This document shows, piece after piece, positions 21,244-30,937 of a DNA stretch of 64,000 nucleotides. A program made the translations under genes and the position numbers. Source of the DNA: Bartonella clarridgeiae ATCC 51734 (GTDB lineage: Bacteria > Pseudomonadota > Alphaproteobacteria > Rhizobiales > Rhizobiaceae); NCBI RefSeq assembly GCF_000518185.1, contig NZ_JADC01000010.1, positions 186,001 to 250,000 on the forward strand, in the 5' to 3' direction. Within the stretch, counting starts at the first letter, position 1; each line of letters opens with the position of its first letter. A model generated the notes under the pieces. The model made no database searches. It had not been told where the DNA came from and saw only the letters and a program-made list of their open reading frames with translations.

Positions 21244-22021
21244 CTTGTCAATGTATCCGTACTAAAAATTTCGCAAAATATTGCTTAATAATTGAGAAGA
21301 ATATAATATTTTATGAGTCATGAGCATAAAAATCAGCGACATAAGATATCAAGTGTAATAACTTTAGATATCAAGTGTAATAACTTTTCAGGACTTACTT
21401 TGCATTAATAAATATATTTTGAAATTCACCTTTTATTTCTTGATAAAAATAGTAAATATATGATATTGCTTATTAAAAGAAATAATAACTATGCTTTTTT
21501 TATAATGAATAAATGATTAGTCTATTCTAATTTAGAAAGATAGTAATTTGATAAAGTAATTGTATTCAAGTGCGTTTCAAATGCAATTATTTAATATGTT
21601 TCCTTTTTATATAAAAAGGCAGAACAGAATAATGTGATTCACCAATTGATCACCAATATAAACATTACATATTGCATATCCATATCTCCTCACATTTTGC
21701 AATGATCCCTAGAACATTATATTAATATTTAACTACAACTTCTATTAAATTTTTTCCCATTGGATACACTAAACTCGTAATATTTTCCTGTAACTTGATT
21801 TATATATAGAAATTTTGTGATAATCATAATTTTCTATTATATTGTTTTTAATATATTTTTTGCTATTTTTGAGCACATAACAAAAATTGCGTTAACTTTA
21901 TATTGATAAGTTTTTAAATTTTTCTTTAAATGTATTCCTTTCTAAACAATTAACGGTTAGTATATGGAGTTATCTGGATAAGGGCGTATTCCTTTTCCAT
22001 CTGTAAGAGTATGAGGCGAGT
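21244..22021. other. Non-coding interval between hfq and the large coiled-coil gene
   Basis: Nearly 780 AT-rich bases without a credible gene on either strand. It must carry the divergent promoters of hfq-hflX and of the large coiled-coil gene. The only clear structure is the 22-bp tandem duplication at 21344-21387. No known small RNA or riboswitch was recognised. Confidence 0.6.
21344..21387 (+). repeat. 22-bp tandem duplication
   Basis: Two identical, directly adjacent 22-bp units, each beginning AGATATCAAGTG and ending ACTTT, at 21344-21365 and 21366-21387. It lies about 180 bases upstream of the hfq start on the far side of its promoter region. Confidence 0.9.
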
Positions 22022-25000
22022 ATGGCACGCAGAACCAAATTGCAAACATTTGAAATTGAAGTAGAAGAAGCCCTTGAAAAGGCAATGAACTTTGACTTTA
22101 ATAACGCAAATAACACAGAGATTGAAAAAATAATATCAAATGACTCCGAAAATCTAATTAATGTAGATGATTTGATTCAAAAAATTGCTACTTCAGAAGA
22201 AGAAATTCTTTCTGAAAATGAAGCTTCAGCTATTACCTCTAATATTCATGACAATGCTGTTGTTGATGAATCAGTTGTTGAATTGCTTTTTGGTCAAAAA
22301 CCCATCCATGAACTTTCAGGTGGAACCGTACGTGATACATTATTACCTACTCAACCTCTCCCTGCTAATGATGATATAACAGTTCCTTTCAATTTCAGAT
22401 CACTAAAACAAAATGCTGTTTCTCGAATTTATTGGAGTACAACAGCTCTCAGCGCTTTATGGGCAACAGGAGGTGCTTTTATTGCTCATAAACTAGCTCC
22501 TTCTGGACTAAACTCTTTAGCAAATATCATTAACTTTGTTACATCTCCCCTTGGATTAGCTGTAGCAGCAGGTACTACAATTCCTATCCTTATGTCTTGG
22601 GGTTTTGCTCAACTGATAAAACGTTCAAATGAATTGCATAATATTGCCGTTCTCATGACAAATGCCGCACAACGCCTTAGCGAACCCCAGAACATTTCTG
22701 AAAAGCAAGCTATTGCTATAGGTCAAACCATTCGTAAAGAAGTGGCTGCAATGAATGAAGGAATCGAACGCACCCTCGGTCGTGCTGTTGAACTCGAAGC
22801 CATTATCCAAAGCGAAGTTCATAATCTTGAACGAGCCTATTCTGAAAATGAAACACGTATTTATACCTTAATTAAGGAATTAAATAATGAACGCACAGCG
22901 ATTTTAAATCATGCTGATCGCGTACAAACAGTAATAAAAGGAACACAAGAGCAACTAAGTGATGAATTTGACTTAGTTACTTCTAAAATTGCAACCAATG
23001 TTGAACAGCTTGCGCAAACTCTTTCTCAAACTTTACAAAAACAAGGGGAAGATCTTATTAAAAAGCTTTCTTGTGCAGGCGACGGGGTAACAAACCAGCT
23101 CTTTGAAAAATTTAATGAAACGACGATACAAGTTCAGCAGAAAAATACAGAATTTTTTCATGTATTAGGAAAAACCTTTGATACTTTTGCAGAGCGTTTT
23201 GATAATAATGAAAAACAATTAGAAAAAACCTTCAATGAAACAGCCGTTAAAGCTGAAACGCACATTGCCAAGCTTGCAACATGTATACAAACTGCAACAG
23301 ATCAAACTTTATCTAATATTGATGAGAAATTTAGAACATTGGATGAAGCGATTATTGACCGTAATAATCAATCATTAAAAGATTTCAATGAAAAAATTAT
23401 GCAACTTGATCAACAGGCATATAAACTCTCTTCTAAATTTGATAATATAACCTCAGAAGCAATTGAAGCGTTTGGAAATCGTCTGGTAAATGTTGACTTA
23501 TCTCTTAAAGAACACAGTGATACTATTATCGAATCCTTTATTGCACGTAGTAAAGAATTAGAAAATAATGCCGAAAAGCTTGGCGGCTTTCTGGAAGCTC
23601 ATGCTTCTCAAATCAATGTAAATCTTAAAGAAATAACTACTGATATTGCCAATGTATTTACAAATGGACATGATCACATTCTTTCTGCCGTTAATGAAAG
23701 CAAAAAAGTCCTGCAAGAAGAAATCAAAAATGTTGATAATGCAATTATCGATATTATAGATGAGCGCTCACAAGACTTCAAAGCACAAATCGCCGGTCAA
23801 AGAGATATAATAGCAAGTATGCTTGACAACGAAAAAAATAAAATGGCTGACACATTAAAAGATCAAATTGACGTATTAACAAAAAATGTTTCAGACGTTG
23901 AAAAAATGTTGAGTCAGAATATTCAAGTTGTTGATCAACATGCTAAAGATCATGCTGCCGACATAGTTCAATGTACAGAAAAACTACAAGAAGTCATCAC
24001 ACAAAGCTGCGAAATAACTAAAAATGCTCTAGAAGAACAAACTAAAAATATTGATATACGTGCCGATGCTCTTCGTGATTCCTTAGCTATCAATAGTTTT
24101 TCTCTTAATGAAGTTCTTGCAGATCAAGCACGCACGCTCGATCAACGTATGGAAACAATCCATAATCTCATCGCTAAAAGCGATATACACATTGATATGG
24201 CATTAAAACAACAAGTAGACTTGGTCGAAAATGCAATTATTAATAATAACAAAGCCATTACAGAAACTGTTCAAAACCATATGAAAAATCTTGAGGGACA
24301 TACTGATCTCCTTAAGAATACTCTCTCTCAATCAAATGATGTATTCCTTGATACTCTTCAGACACGTGTAGGATTATTCGACGAAAATTTGGAAAGCCGT
24401 GCACGTCAAGTTTTTGAACGTGCAGCCACATTGGAAGAAACATTATCTGAAAAACTCGAGAAAGTATGTGAAACTATTGACATGCAAACATCCACTTTTG
24501 AGGAACGATCCGATAACTTAAAAACATCTATCGTCCTTAATAATGAACATAGTCAAGCAGTCCAAGAAGCGCTAGAAGAGAGCGTGGGTAATATACGTAT
24601 CTCATTAGAAAATTCTGTTAATACAGTCACAGATAGCGTACAAGAAAAGTTCATAAACATTTCTGAAAAATTAGCATCAATAATGGCTAATGAAACAGAA
24701 AAATCAGAAGCTTCTCTTGTTGCTGCTGGTAATCAATTTATTTCATCTTTTGCTGATGTTGCTGTAAAAGCGACAAATATTATTTCGGAATCTAGCAACC
24801 GTATTGTGTCAAATGTTGAACAAACAGTTCATGAAACTAGTGAAAAGGTCATTTCTGCCTTGACTGAACAGACAGCTCATACTGCAGAGGCTTTCGCAAC
24901 AGCAAGTAACAATGCGCAAACATTGATTAATGAAACAGTTCACGCTTCAACAGAAGCAATTGATCAATTACTCAGCGAACGTTCGAATATTCTTCATCAA

Positions 25001-26599
25001 TCTATGTTAGATTTTGAAAATAATTTAAGTCATCAACTAGCTGATGTAAGCAATCGCTTAGAAGAGGCAAAAAACCAAACATCCACTACAATTTCAGGAC
25101 ATATGGAGCAATTAACAGAATTAACGGATTATTTGAATCAAGCTGCATACAATACAACTGAATCGATTGGTAATCTAACACAGCAAATTGGTGAACAGCT
25201 TTCTCTTTCAACACAAGAAGCTGAACAAAAAATTTACGCACAAAATGAATCCTTAGTGAATACTCTTGCACAAAAGAATTCCGAAACTATTCAAACCATG
25301 GCCACTGTGCAAGAAGATCTTATCAACAATGTTTCAGCTGTCCTTGAACAATTGAACCATTCAATTTATAATATTCATGAAAATAGTAACATGTTGATAT
25401 CAACGGTTCAAAGTCTTGATGGTCAGCTTAATGAAACTGCAAGTAATTTCTTCCATAATACCAATCAAGTAGCAGAATACTTGTCAACATCAAATCAAGT
25501 GCTCAATAACAATGTAGAGACTTTGCAAGGGCTTTCTCAAAATACATTTGAGCAAATTAGCTATATAACAAATAATTTTGGCGAACATGCTAAAACGCTT
25601 TCTGAAGCTATTCGCGTTCTTGAACAATCAGAAAACACCCTTAATATAACACTCCAAGAAAAACAGAATGCTCTTTCTGTATTAAGCAATGCTCTTGTTT
25701 CAAAATCTGATGAAGTTAATCAGCTTATCAAACATTACGAAAATGTTCTTAGCTTAATATTTGAGCGTGCTGATAAAGATACACGCAACTCTACAGATTC
25801 ACTGAAACAAACACTTCATGAATTAATTAATGAGGCCTCAACACGTTTTTCAGAAGCTGCAGAAAATATACGCTTCTCAGCCAATGAAATTCGTTTAGAG
25901 CTTTCAAAAATTAATAATGATATTGATGAAAGTGTTCAAAAATTACCAGAAAAAGCAAAAGAAACAACACAGACAATTCGACATGCCTTAAGTGAACAAA
26001 TTACAGTACTAAAAGACTTGACGAGTGTTATGCAAAATACTGAAAAAGACCAATTAGTACCAAAAACCCCTGCGTTGTTAAAACCAAATAATGCAGCTCC
26101 CGAAGTCAATAAAAAGATAATACCACCACAACCTATTGCACAACCAGAACAACACAACACAAAACAAAAAAAATGGGTATCAGACCTTTTAGAAAGAGCT
26201 TCACGTGAAGAAAATAACAATTCTGCTTCTTCACCAGAACAAGAAAAATCTGATTCTATAAATGGATCTCTTGACTCATTAGTAAGTGATATTGTTCAAA
26301 CCATTAATCACACTGCTGCTGTCGAGTTATGGAATCGTTATAAACGTGGACAAAAAAATATCGTAATTGAACATCTGTATACACCGAACGGAAAACTAAT
26401 ATTTGAAACAATTAGAAAAAAATATTTAAATGATGTAAACTTTAAAGATTCAATTAATCAATATATTTCAGACTTTGAAAAATTATTACGTGATATATCT
26501 CGCAGTTCTGGAGATATCCGTTTGGCCCGACAATATCTTACATCAGACACTGGAAAAATTTATACTATGCTTGCTCATGCAAGTGGACGAATTCAATAA
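22022..26599 (+). CDS. Giant membrane-anchored coiled-coil protein, GPR/RgsE-like
   Basis: A 1525-residue protein with an acidic N-terminal tail, a pair of hydrophobic segments (about residues 138-156 and 176-198), then more than 1100 residues of helical coiled coil with apolipoprotein-like repeats, and a short globular C-terminal domain. The segment after the membrane pair (KEVAAMNEGIERTLGRA, then LERAYSENETRIYTL) and the late motif WVSDLLERASREE resemble the Rhizobiales family that includes Growth Pole Ring protein of Agrobacterium and RgsE of Sinorhizobium, which mark the growing pole. The likely role is organising unipolar growth. It is shorter than the roughly 2100-residue Agrobacterium protein. 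It is monocistronic. Earlier annotations of such proteins as kinesin-like have no basis. Confidence 0.8.
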   Translation: MARRTKLQTFEIEVEEALEKAMNFDFNNANNTEIEKIISNDSENLINVDDLIQKIATSEEEILSENEASAITSNIHDNAVVDESVVELLFGQKPIHELSGGTVRDTLLPTQPLPANDDITVPFNFRSLKQNAVSRIYWSTTALSALWATGGAFIAHKLAPSGLNSLANIINFVTSPLGLAVAAGTTIPILMSWGFAQLIKRSNELHNIAVLMTNAAQRLSEPQNISEKQAIAIGQTIRKEVAAMNEGIERTLGRAVELEAIIQSEVHNLERAYSENETRIYTLIKELNNERTAILNHADRVQTVIKGTQEQLSDEFDLVTSKIATNVEQLAQTLSQTLQKQGEDLIKKLSCAGDGVTNQLFEKFNETTIQVQQKNTEFFHVLGKTFDTFAERFDNNEKQLEKTFNETAVKAETHIAKLATCIQTATDQTLSNIDEKFRTLDEAIIDRNNQSLKDFNEKIMQLDQQAYKLSSKFDNITSEAIEAFGNRLVNVDLSLKEHSDTIIESFIARSKELENNAEKLGGFLEAHASQINVNLKEITTDIANVFTNGHDHILSAVNESKKVLQEEIKNVDNAIIDIIDERSQDFKAQIAGQRDIIASMLDNEKNKMADTLKDQIDVLTKNVSDVEKMLSQNIQVVDQHAKDHAADIVQCTEKLQEVITQSCEITKNALEEQTKNIDIRADALRDSLAINSFSLNEVLADQARTLDQRMETIHNLIAKSDIHIDMALKQQVDLVENAIINNNKAITETVQNHMKNLEGHTDLLKNTLSQSNDVFLDTLQTRVGLFDENLESRARQVFERAATLEETLSEKLEKVCETIDMQTSTFEERSDNLKTSIVLNNEHSQAVQEALEESVGNIRISLENSVNTVTDSVQEKFINISEKLASIMANETEKSEASLVAAGNQFISSFADVAVKATNIISESSNRIVSNVEQTVHETSEKVISALTEQTAHTAEAFATASNNAQTLINETVHASTEAIDQLLSERSNILHQSMLDFENNLSHQLADVSNRLEEAKNQTSTTISGHMEQLTELTDYLNQAAYNTTESIGNLTQQIGEQLSLSTQEAEQKIYAQNESLVNTLAQKNSETIQTMATVQEDLINNVSAVLEQLNHSIYNIHENSNMLISTVQSLDGQLNETASNFFHNTNQVAEYLSTSNQVLNNNVETLQGLSQNTFEQISYITNNFGEHAKTLSEAIRVLEQSENTLNITLQEKQNALSVLSNALVSKSDEVNQLIKHYENVLSLIFERADKDTRNSTDSLKQTLHELINEASTRFSEAAENIRFSANEIRLELSKINNDIDESVQKLPEKAKETTQTIRHALSEQITVLKDLTSVMQNTEKDQLVPKTPALLKPNNAAPEVNKKIIPPQPIAQPEQHNTKQKKWVSDLLERASREENNNSASSPEQEKSDSINGSLDSLVSDIVQTINHTAAVELWNRYKRGQKNIVIEHLYTPNGKLIFETIRKKYLNDVNFKDSINQYISDFEKLLRDISRSSGDIRLARQYLTSDTGKIYTMLAHASGRIQ

Positions 26600-26924
26600 A
26601 ATAAAAAGAAAGATGAAAAAGTTTCTCTTTTTTACCTTTTTCTCTTTCTAATTTTTCTATTGTACATAATTACAATATACCTTACTGCAAGTGTAATCTA
26701 TTCAAATTGATAAACATCATAGAATTTTTGTAAGAAGGACAAAAACAATATTGCCAATATTAATGAATTTATTAATCAATACACCCTAACAAATTGGTTT
26801 AGCAATCCGGAAAAATTGGCCTACACTTGCACTTTGATATGAAAAGAAATCAGGGTCTGTAGTGGATAAAACTGATTATAAATAGCAACGCTTATATAAA
26901 TATATTAACTTGGATATCATCAAA
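26600..26924. other. Intergenic leader before malic enzyme gene
   Basis: About 325 AT-rich bases without a gene. An A-rich/T-rich imperfect hairpin just after 26600 may end transcription of the large coiled-coil gene. The rest presumably contains the maeB promoter; no riboswitch was recognised. Confidence 0.5.
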
Positions 26925-29279
26925 ATGTCTAAAAAACAAAATAGCAATGTTTGTTTACAACAAACTGAACTTGAAAGCGCAGCACTTTTTTATCACCAAC
27001 ATCCAAAACCTGGAAAGCTAGAGATACAAGCAACAAAGCCCCTTGGTAATCAACGTGATCTAGCACTTGCTTATTCTCCGGGTGTTGCTGCACCGTGTCT
27101 TGCAATTCATGATGATCCGAAACTTGCAGCTCAATATACTTCTCGTTCTAACTTAGTAGCTGTTATATCAAATGGGACTGCCGTTCTTGGTTTAGGAAAT
27201 ATTGGCCCACTTGCTTCCAAACCGGTTATGGAAGGAAAAGCTGTTTTATTTAAAAAATTTGCAAATATTGATGTCTTTGATATTGAACTTGATGCACCTG
27301 ATATCACAAAAATGGTAGAAACTGTATCTGCATTAGAACCAACATTTGGTGGAATCAATCTTGAAGACATTAAAGCTCCGGAATGCTTTGAAATTGAAGA
27401 GCAACTTCGTGCTAAAATGAATATTCCAGTTTTCCATGATGACCAACATGGAACTGCTATTATCACTTGTGCAGCGGTATTAAACGCTTTAAGTCTTGCT
27501 GACAAAAAAATTGAAAATGCAAAAATAGTTTCTTCAGGTGCGGGTGCAGCTGCCTTGGCATGTATTAACCTTTTGGTGCGTCTTGGAGCAAAAGTTGAAA
27601 ATATTTGGCTTAGCGACTTAGATGGTGTCGTGTATGAAGGCCGCGAAACACTTATGGATCGCTGGAAAATTAAATACGCACAAAAAACTGATGCGCGAAC
27701 CCTAGCCGACATCATTGATAATGCAGATATCTTTTTAGGTCTTTCAGCAGCTGGTGTTTTAAAACCTGAATATTTAAAAAAAATGGCTTCCAAGCCTTTA
27801 ATTCTAGCACTTGCCAATCCAACCCCAGAAATTATGCCAGAAGAAGCCAACGCAGTGCGCCCCGACGCAATGATCTGCACAGGACGTTCTGATTACCCTA
27901 ATCAAGTTAATAATGTTCTTTGTTTTCCTTATATCTTCCGTGGTGCATTAGATGTTGGTGCAACTGCAATCAATGAAGAAATGAAAATAGCTGCAGTTCA
28001 TGCAATTGCAGCCCTCGCCCGTGAAGAATCTTCAGACGTTGCAGCATGTGCATATTCAAAAGCACCCCCTAATTTTGGACCAGAATACCTCATTCCCTCG
28101 CCTTTCGATCCGCGTTTAATACTACGCATTGCCCCTGCTGTTGCCAAAGCAGCAATGAAATCAGGTGTCGCAGTACGACCCATTGAAGATATGGAAGCCT
28201 ATTATGACATCCTTAATCGTTTTGTATTCCGTTCTGGTCTTACAATGAAACCTGTTTTTGCAGCAGCAAAAACAGCAAAGTGTAAACGTGTAATCTACGC
28301 TGACGGTGAAGACGAACGTGTTCTTCGTGCCGCACAAATTGTTCTTGAAGAACAAACAGCCATTCCTCTCCTTATTGGTCGTCCACATGTAGTAGAGACA
28401 AGATTAAAACGCTTTGGTTTAAAAATTCGTCCTGGCATAGATTTTGAAATCACAAATCCAGAAAATGATCCACGTTTTCGTGATTATGTTAATTTATTTC
28501 TGCATTATACGGGCAGACGCGGTGTTTCACCTGAAGTTGCGAAAACAATCGTAAGAACATCAACTACAGCTATCGCAGCTCTTGCAGTTATGCGTGGTGA
28601 AGCTGATGCAATGATTTGTGGTTTAGAAGGGCGTTTTGAACGTAATCTTCAATTAATTGAACAAATCATTGGACTTGACCCAAATGTTAATCATTTTTCT
28701 GCGGTCAGTCTCCTTATCTCTACACGTGGTACTCTCTTTCTAACAGATACTTACGTTAATGAAGATCCTTCTGCAGAAGAAATAGCAGAAATGACAATCC
28801 TAGCAGCACAAGAAATTGAAGCATTTGGTATAAAACCAAAAGCAGCTTTATTATCACATTCAAATTTTGGGTCCAAAAATACAGTAAGTGCGCGCAAAAT
28901 GCGTCGTGCTACCGAAATCCTTGCTGAATTATATCCAAATTTGGAAGCAGATGGGGAAATGCATGGTGACGCCGCACTTTCCAAGATTCTTCGTGATCGT
29001 GTTTTCCCTGCTTCACGCCTTACGAGCGAAGCTAATTTGCTGGTCTTTCCAACACTTGATGCAGCTAATATCACGCTTAATATCGCCAAAAATTTAACAA
29101 ATGCACTTCATGTAGGCCCTATTTTGATTGGAGCTGCACGTCCTGCACATATTCTAACACCTTCAGTAACTTCACGAGGTGTTGTCAATATGACAGCTCT
29201 CGCAGTTCTTGCTGCAAATAGAAAAAATCTCGCAATAAAAAAAATGAAGACAAAAAATCCTCATGTAAATAAAACCTAA
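26925..29279 (+). CDS. maeB: NADP-dependent malic enzyme (malic/PTA-like hybrid)
   Basis: Decarboxylates malate to pyruvate with NADP. The first 430 residues form the malic domain, with LAYSPGVAAPC, VFHDDQHGTAI and the nucleotide-binding VSSGAGAAALAC. The remainder (about 440-784) is the phosphotransacetylase-like domain usual in proteobacterial MaeB, which acts in regulation and oligomerisation rather than catalysis. The ATG at 26925 is chosen over an in-frame TTG at 26910. The length of 784 residues is normal. It is transcribed alone. Confidence 0.94.
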   Translation: MSKKQNSNVCLQQTELESAALFYHQHPKPGKLEIQATKPLGNQRDLALAYSPGVAAPCLAIHDDPKLAAQYTSRSNLVAVISNGTAVLGLGNIGPLASKPVMEGKAVLFKKFANIDVFDIELDAPDITKMVETVSALEPTFGGINLEDIKAPECFEIEEQLRAKMNIPVFHDDQHGTAIITCAAVLNALSLADKKIENAKIVSSGAGAAALACINLLVRLGAKVENIWLSDLDGVVYEGRETLMDRWKIKYAQKTDARTLADIIDNADIFLGLSAAGVLKPEYLKKMASKPLILALANPTPEIMPEEANAVRPDAMICTGRSDYPNQVNNVLCFPYIFRGALDVGATAINEEMKIAAVHAIAALAREESSDVAACAYSKAPPNFGPEYLIPSPFDPRLILRIAPAVAKAAMKSGVAVRPIEDMEAYYDILNRFVFRSGLTMKPVFAAAKTAKCKRVIYADGEDERVLRAAQIVLEEQTAIPLLIGRPHVVETRLKRFGLKIRPGIDFEITNPENDPRFRDYVNLFLHYTGRRGVSPEVAKTIVRTSTTAIAALAVMRGEADAMICGLEGRFERNLQLIEQIIGLDPNVNHFSAVSLLISTRGTLFLTDTYVNEDPSAEEIAEMTILAAQEIEAFGIKPKAALLSHSNFGSKNTVSARKMRRATEILAELYPNLEADGEMHGDAALSKILRDRVFPASRLTSEANLLVFPTLDAANITLNIAKNLTNALHVGPILIGAARPAHILTPSVTSRGVVNMTALAVLAANRKNLAIKKMKTKNPHVNKT

Positions 29280-29455
29280 AAATTTCTTATAGAAACATTT
29301 AATAAGTTAGAACTTAATTTATTGCAAATTCATTTTCAATATCGAAAAGACAGTTGTATATTGGATTAAGTCTTTTTTTTTAAGGTAAAAAAGGCTAGAT
29401 AGAATCGTAACTAAAGTCTTTTTATAAAGCTAATAATATAATAAGGAATCATACA

Positions 29456-29740
29456 TTGTCTTCTACTTTTGACAAAGTCGCTGATATTATTGCAGAAATC
29501 AGTGAAATTGATCGCAGCACGATTACATCTGAAAGCCATACAATTGACGATTTAGGAATTGATAGTCTTGATTTTCTTGATATTGTTTTTGCCATTGATA
29601 AAGCCTTTGGAATTAAAATCCCGTTAGAACAGTGGACTCAAGAAATCAATGAGGGTTCAATCGCAACTGAAGAGTACTTTGTTCTTAAAAACCTTTGCAC
29701 AAAAATTGATGAACTCGTTGCTTTAAAACAAGCTGACTAA
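29456..29740 (+). CDS. acpXL: Acyl carrier protein AcpXL
   Basis: A dedicated acyl carrier protein for the very-long-chain 27-hydroxyoctacosanoate residue of Rhizobiales lipid A. The phosphopantetheine serine is S37 in [10 protein letters not shown]. The sequence [13 protein letters not shown] and the insert [19 protein letters not shown] separate AcpXL from housekeeping AcpP. It begins with TTG, supported by an AAGGAA site upstream and by alignment of the N-terminus. It is the first gene of the acpXL-fabF2XL-fabF1XL-adhXL-lpxXL operon, with 10 bases to the next gene. Confidence 0.94.
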   Translation: MSSTFDKVADIIAEISEIDRSTITSESHTIDDLGIDSLDFLDIVFAIDKAFGIKIPLEQWTQEINEGSIATEEYFVLKNLCTKIDELVALKQAD

Positions 29741-29750
29741 TTTTTTCGCT

Positions 29751-30926
29751 ATGCAGAATCATACTGTATTCATTACTGGTATAGGTCTTATAAGCTCTTT
29801 AGGTGAAGGAGTTTTTCATCATTGGAATCAATTAAATAATCCCACAATCAAACCGAACCTTGATTGTACAACTTTTGCACCTTATGCTGTTCATCAATTA
29901 ACAGAAATCGATTGGAACCTGCAAATCCCAAAACGAAGTGACCAACGGCAAATGGGAATATGGCAGCGCCTTGGTACTTATGCAGCTGGTCTTGCTCTTG
30001 ATGATGCAGGAATGAAAAATGATCAACAGTTAACATCAACAATGGATATGATTGTTGCAGCTAGTGGAGGAGAACGTGACATCACTGTCGATACACAAAT
30101 TCTTGCGAAAGCACGTAAAACAACTCACTATGAGTCTATGTTAAATTTAGCCCTTTCGACTGAACTTCGGCCAACTTTATTTTTAGCGCAACTATCAAAT
30201 CTTCTAGCTGGAAATATTTCAATTGTTCATAAAATAACTGGATCTTCTCGTACCTTTATGGGTGAAGAAGGAAGTGGACTTTCTGCTATTCAAATTGCTG
30301 CAGCACGTATTCGCTCAGGACAAAGTACACACGTGCTGGTAGGAAGCTCCTATAATGCGCAAAGCTATGATATGCTGTTAGCTCATGAGCTTGGAGGCCT
30401 CTTAACACGTGGTAAATGGACACCAGTTTGGTCCCGTAAGAATTGCCCTGGTGGTGGATTAATTACTGGTTCTGGTGGCGTTTTTCTCGTTCTTGAAAAT
30501 GGTGAACAAGCAAAAAAGCGTAATGCGCGCGTTTATGCTGAAATTAGTCAAATCATTACCAATCAAACAAACAGAACAAAAAATTCTCTTACAGATACAA
30601 TTACTACAATGTTAAAAACAGTAAAGGCTGAATTTTCCTTTACAATTTCAGCTGCCTCAGGTTGTCATGATGTAACAAAAGCAGAACAAAGTGCTCTTAA
30701 CGATGCTAAGATATTTTATCGCGGTATTACAACATTATTTGGTTATATGCGAGAAGCGCAATTTCCTTTAGCACTTGCATTAGCAGCTATTGCTGTTAGA
30801 AAAAAACGTAGCTTTCCACCTCTGAGTTCTCATGAAAAGCCATTTTCTGAAGAAATACGTGAAGCATTTATCACAGCAATTGGTATAAAAAGAGCTGAAG
30901 GCATAGTGCACCTCACTGCTGCTTAA
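29751..30926 (+). CDS. Ketosynthase-like protein lacking the catalytic triad (FabF2XL)
   Basis: Second gene of the very-long-chain lipid A operon and a thiolase-fold beta-ketoacyl-ACP synthase relative of 391 residues. The fold is recognisable (VFITGIGLISSLGEG, GLSAIQIAAARIRSGQ, GGGLITGSGGVFLVLENG). Against its neighbour FabF1XL, the cysteine position is glutamate (about residue 173, in GEEGSGL), the first histidine segment reads SAASGCHD, and the second reads LFGYMRE where GH is expected. All three catalytic residues are therefore missing. By analogy with chain-length factors of type II polyketide synthases, it may pair with FabF1XL to set chain length. Confidence 0.85.
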   Translation: MQNHTVFITGIGLISSLGEGVFHHWNQLNNPTIKPNLDCTTFAPYAVHQLTEIDWNLQIPKRSDQRQMGIWQRLGTYAAGLALDDAGMKNDQQLTSTMDMIVAASGGERDITVDTQILAKARKTTHYESMLNLALSTELRPTLFLAQLSNLLAGNISIVHKITGSSRTFMGEEGSGLSAIQIAAARIRSGQSTHVLVGSSYNAQSYDMLLAHELGGLLTRGKWTPVWSRKNCPGGGLITGSGGVFLVLENGEQAKKRNARVYAEISQIITNQTNRTKNSLTDTITTMLKTVKAEFSFTISAASGCHDVTKAEQSALNDAKIFYRGITTLFGYMREAQFPLALALAAIAVRKKRSFPPLSSHEKPFSEEIREAFITAIGIKRAEGIVHLTAA

Positions 30927-30937
30927 AGAAAGTTTCT

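Noticed and set aside
27131-27880. A 249-codon open frame antisense to the malic enzyme gene
   Set aside because: It lies wholly within the well-conserved maeB coding sequence, has serine/alanine-rich composition typical of an antisense shadow, and shows no family features.
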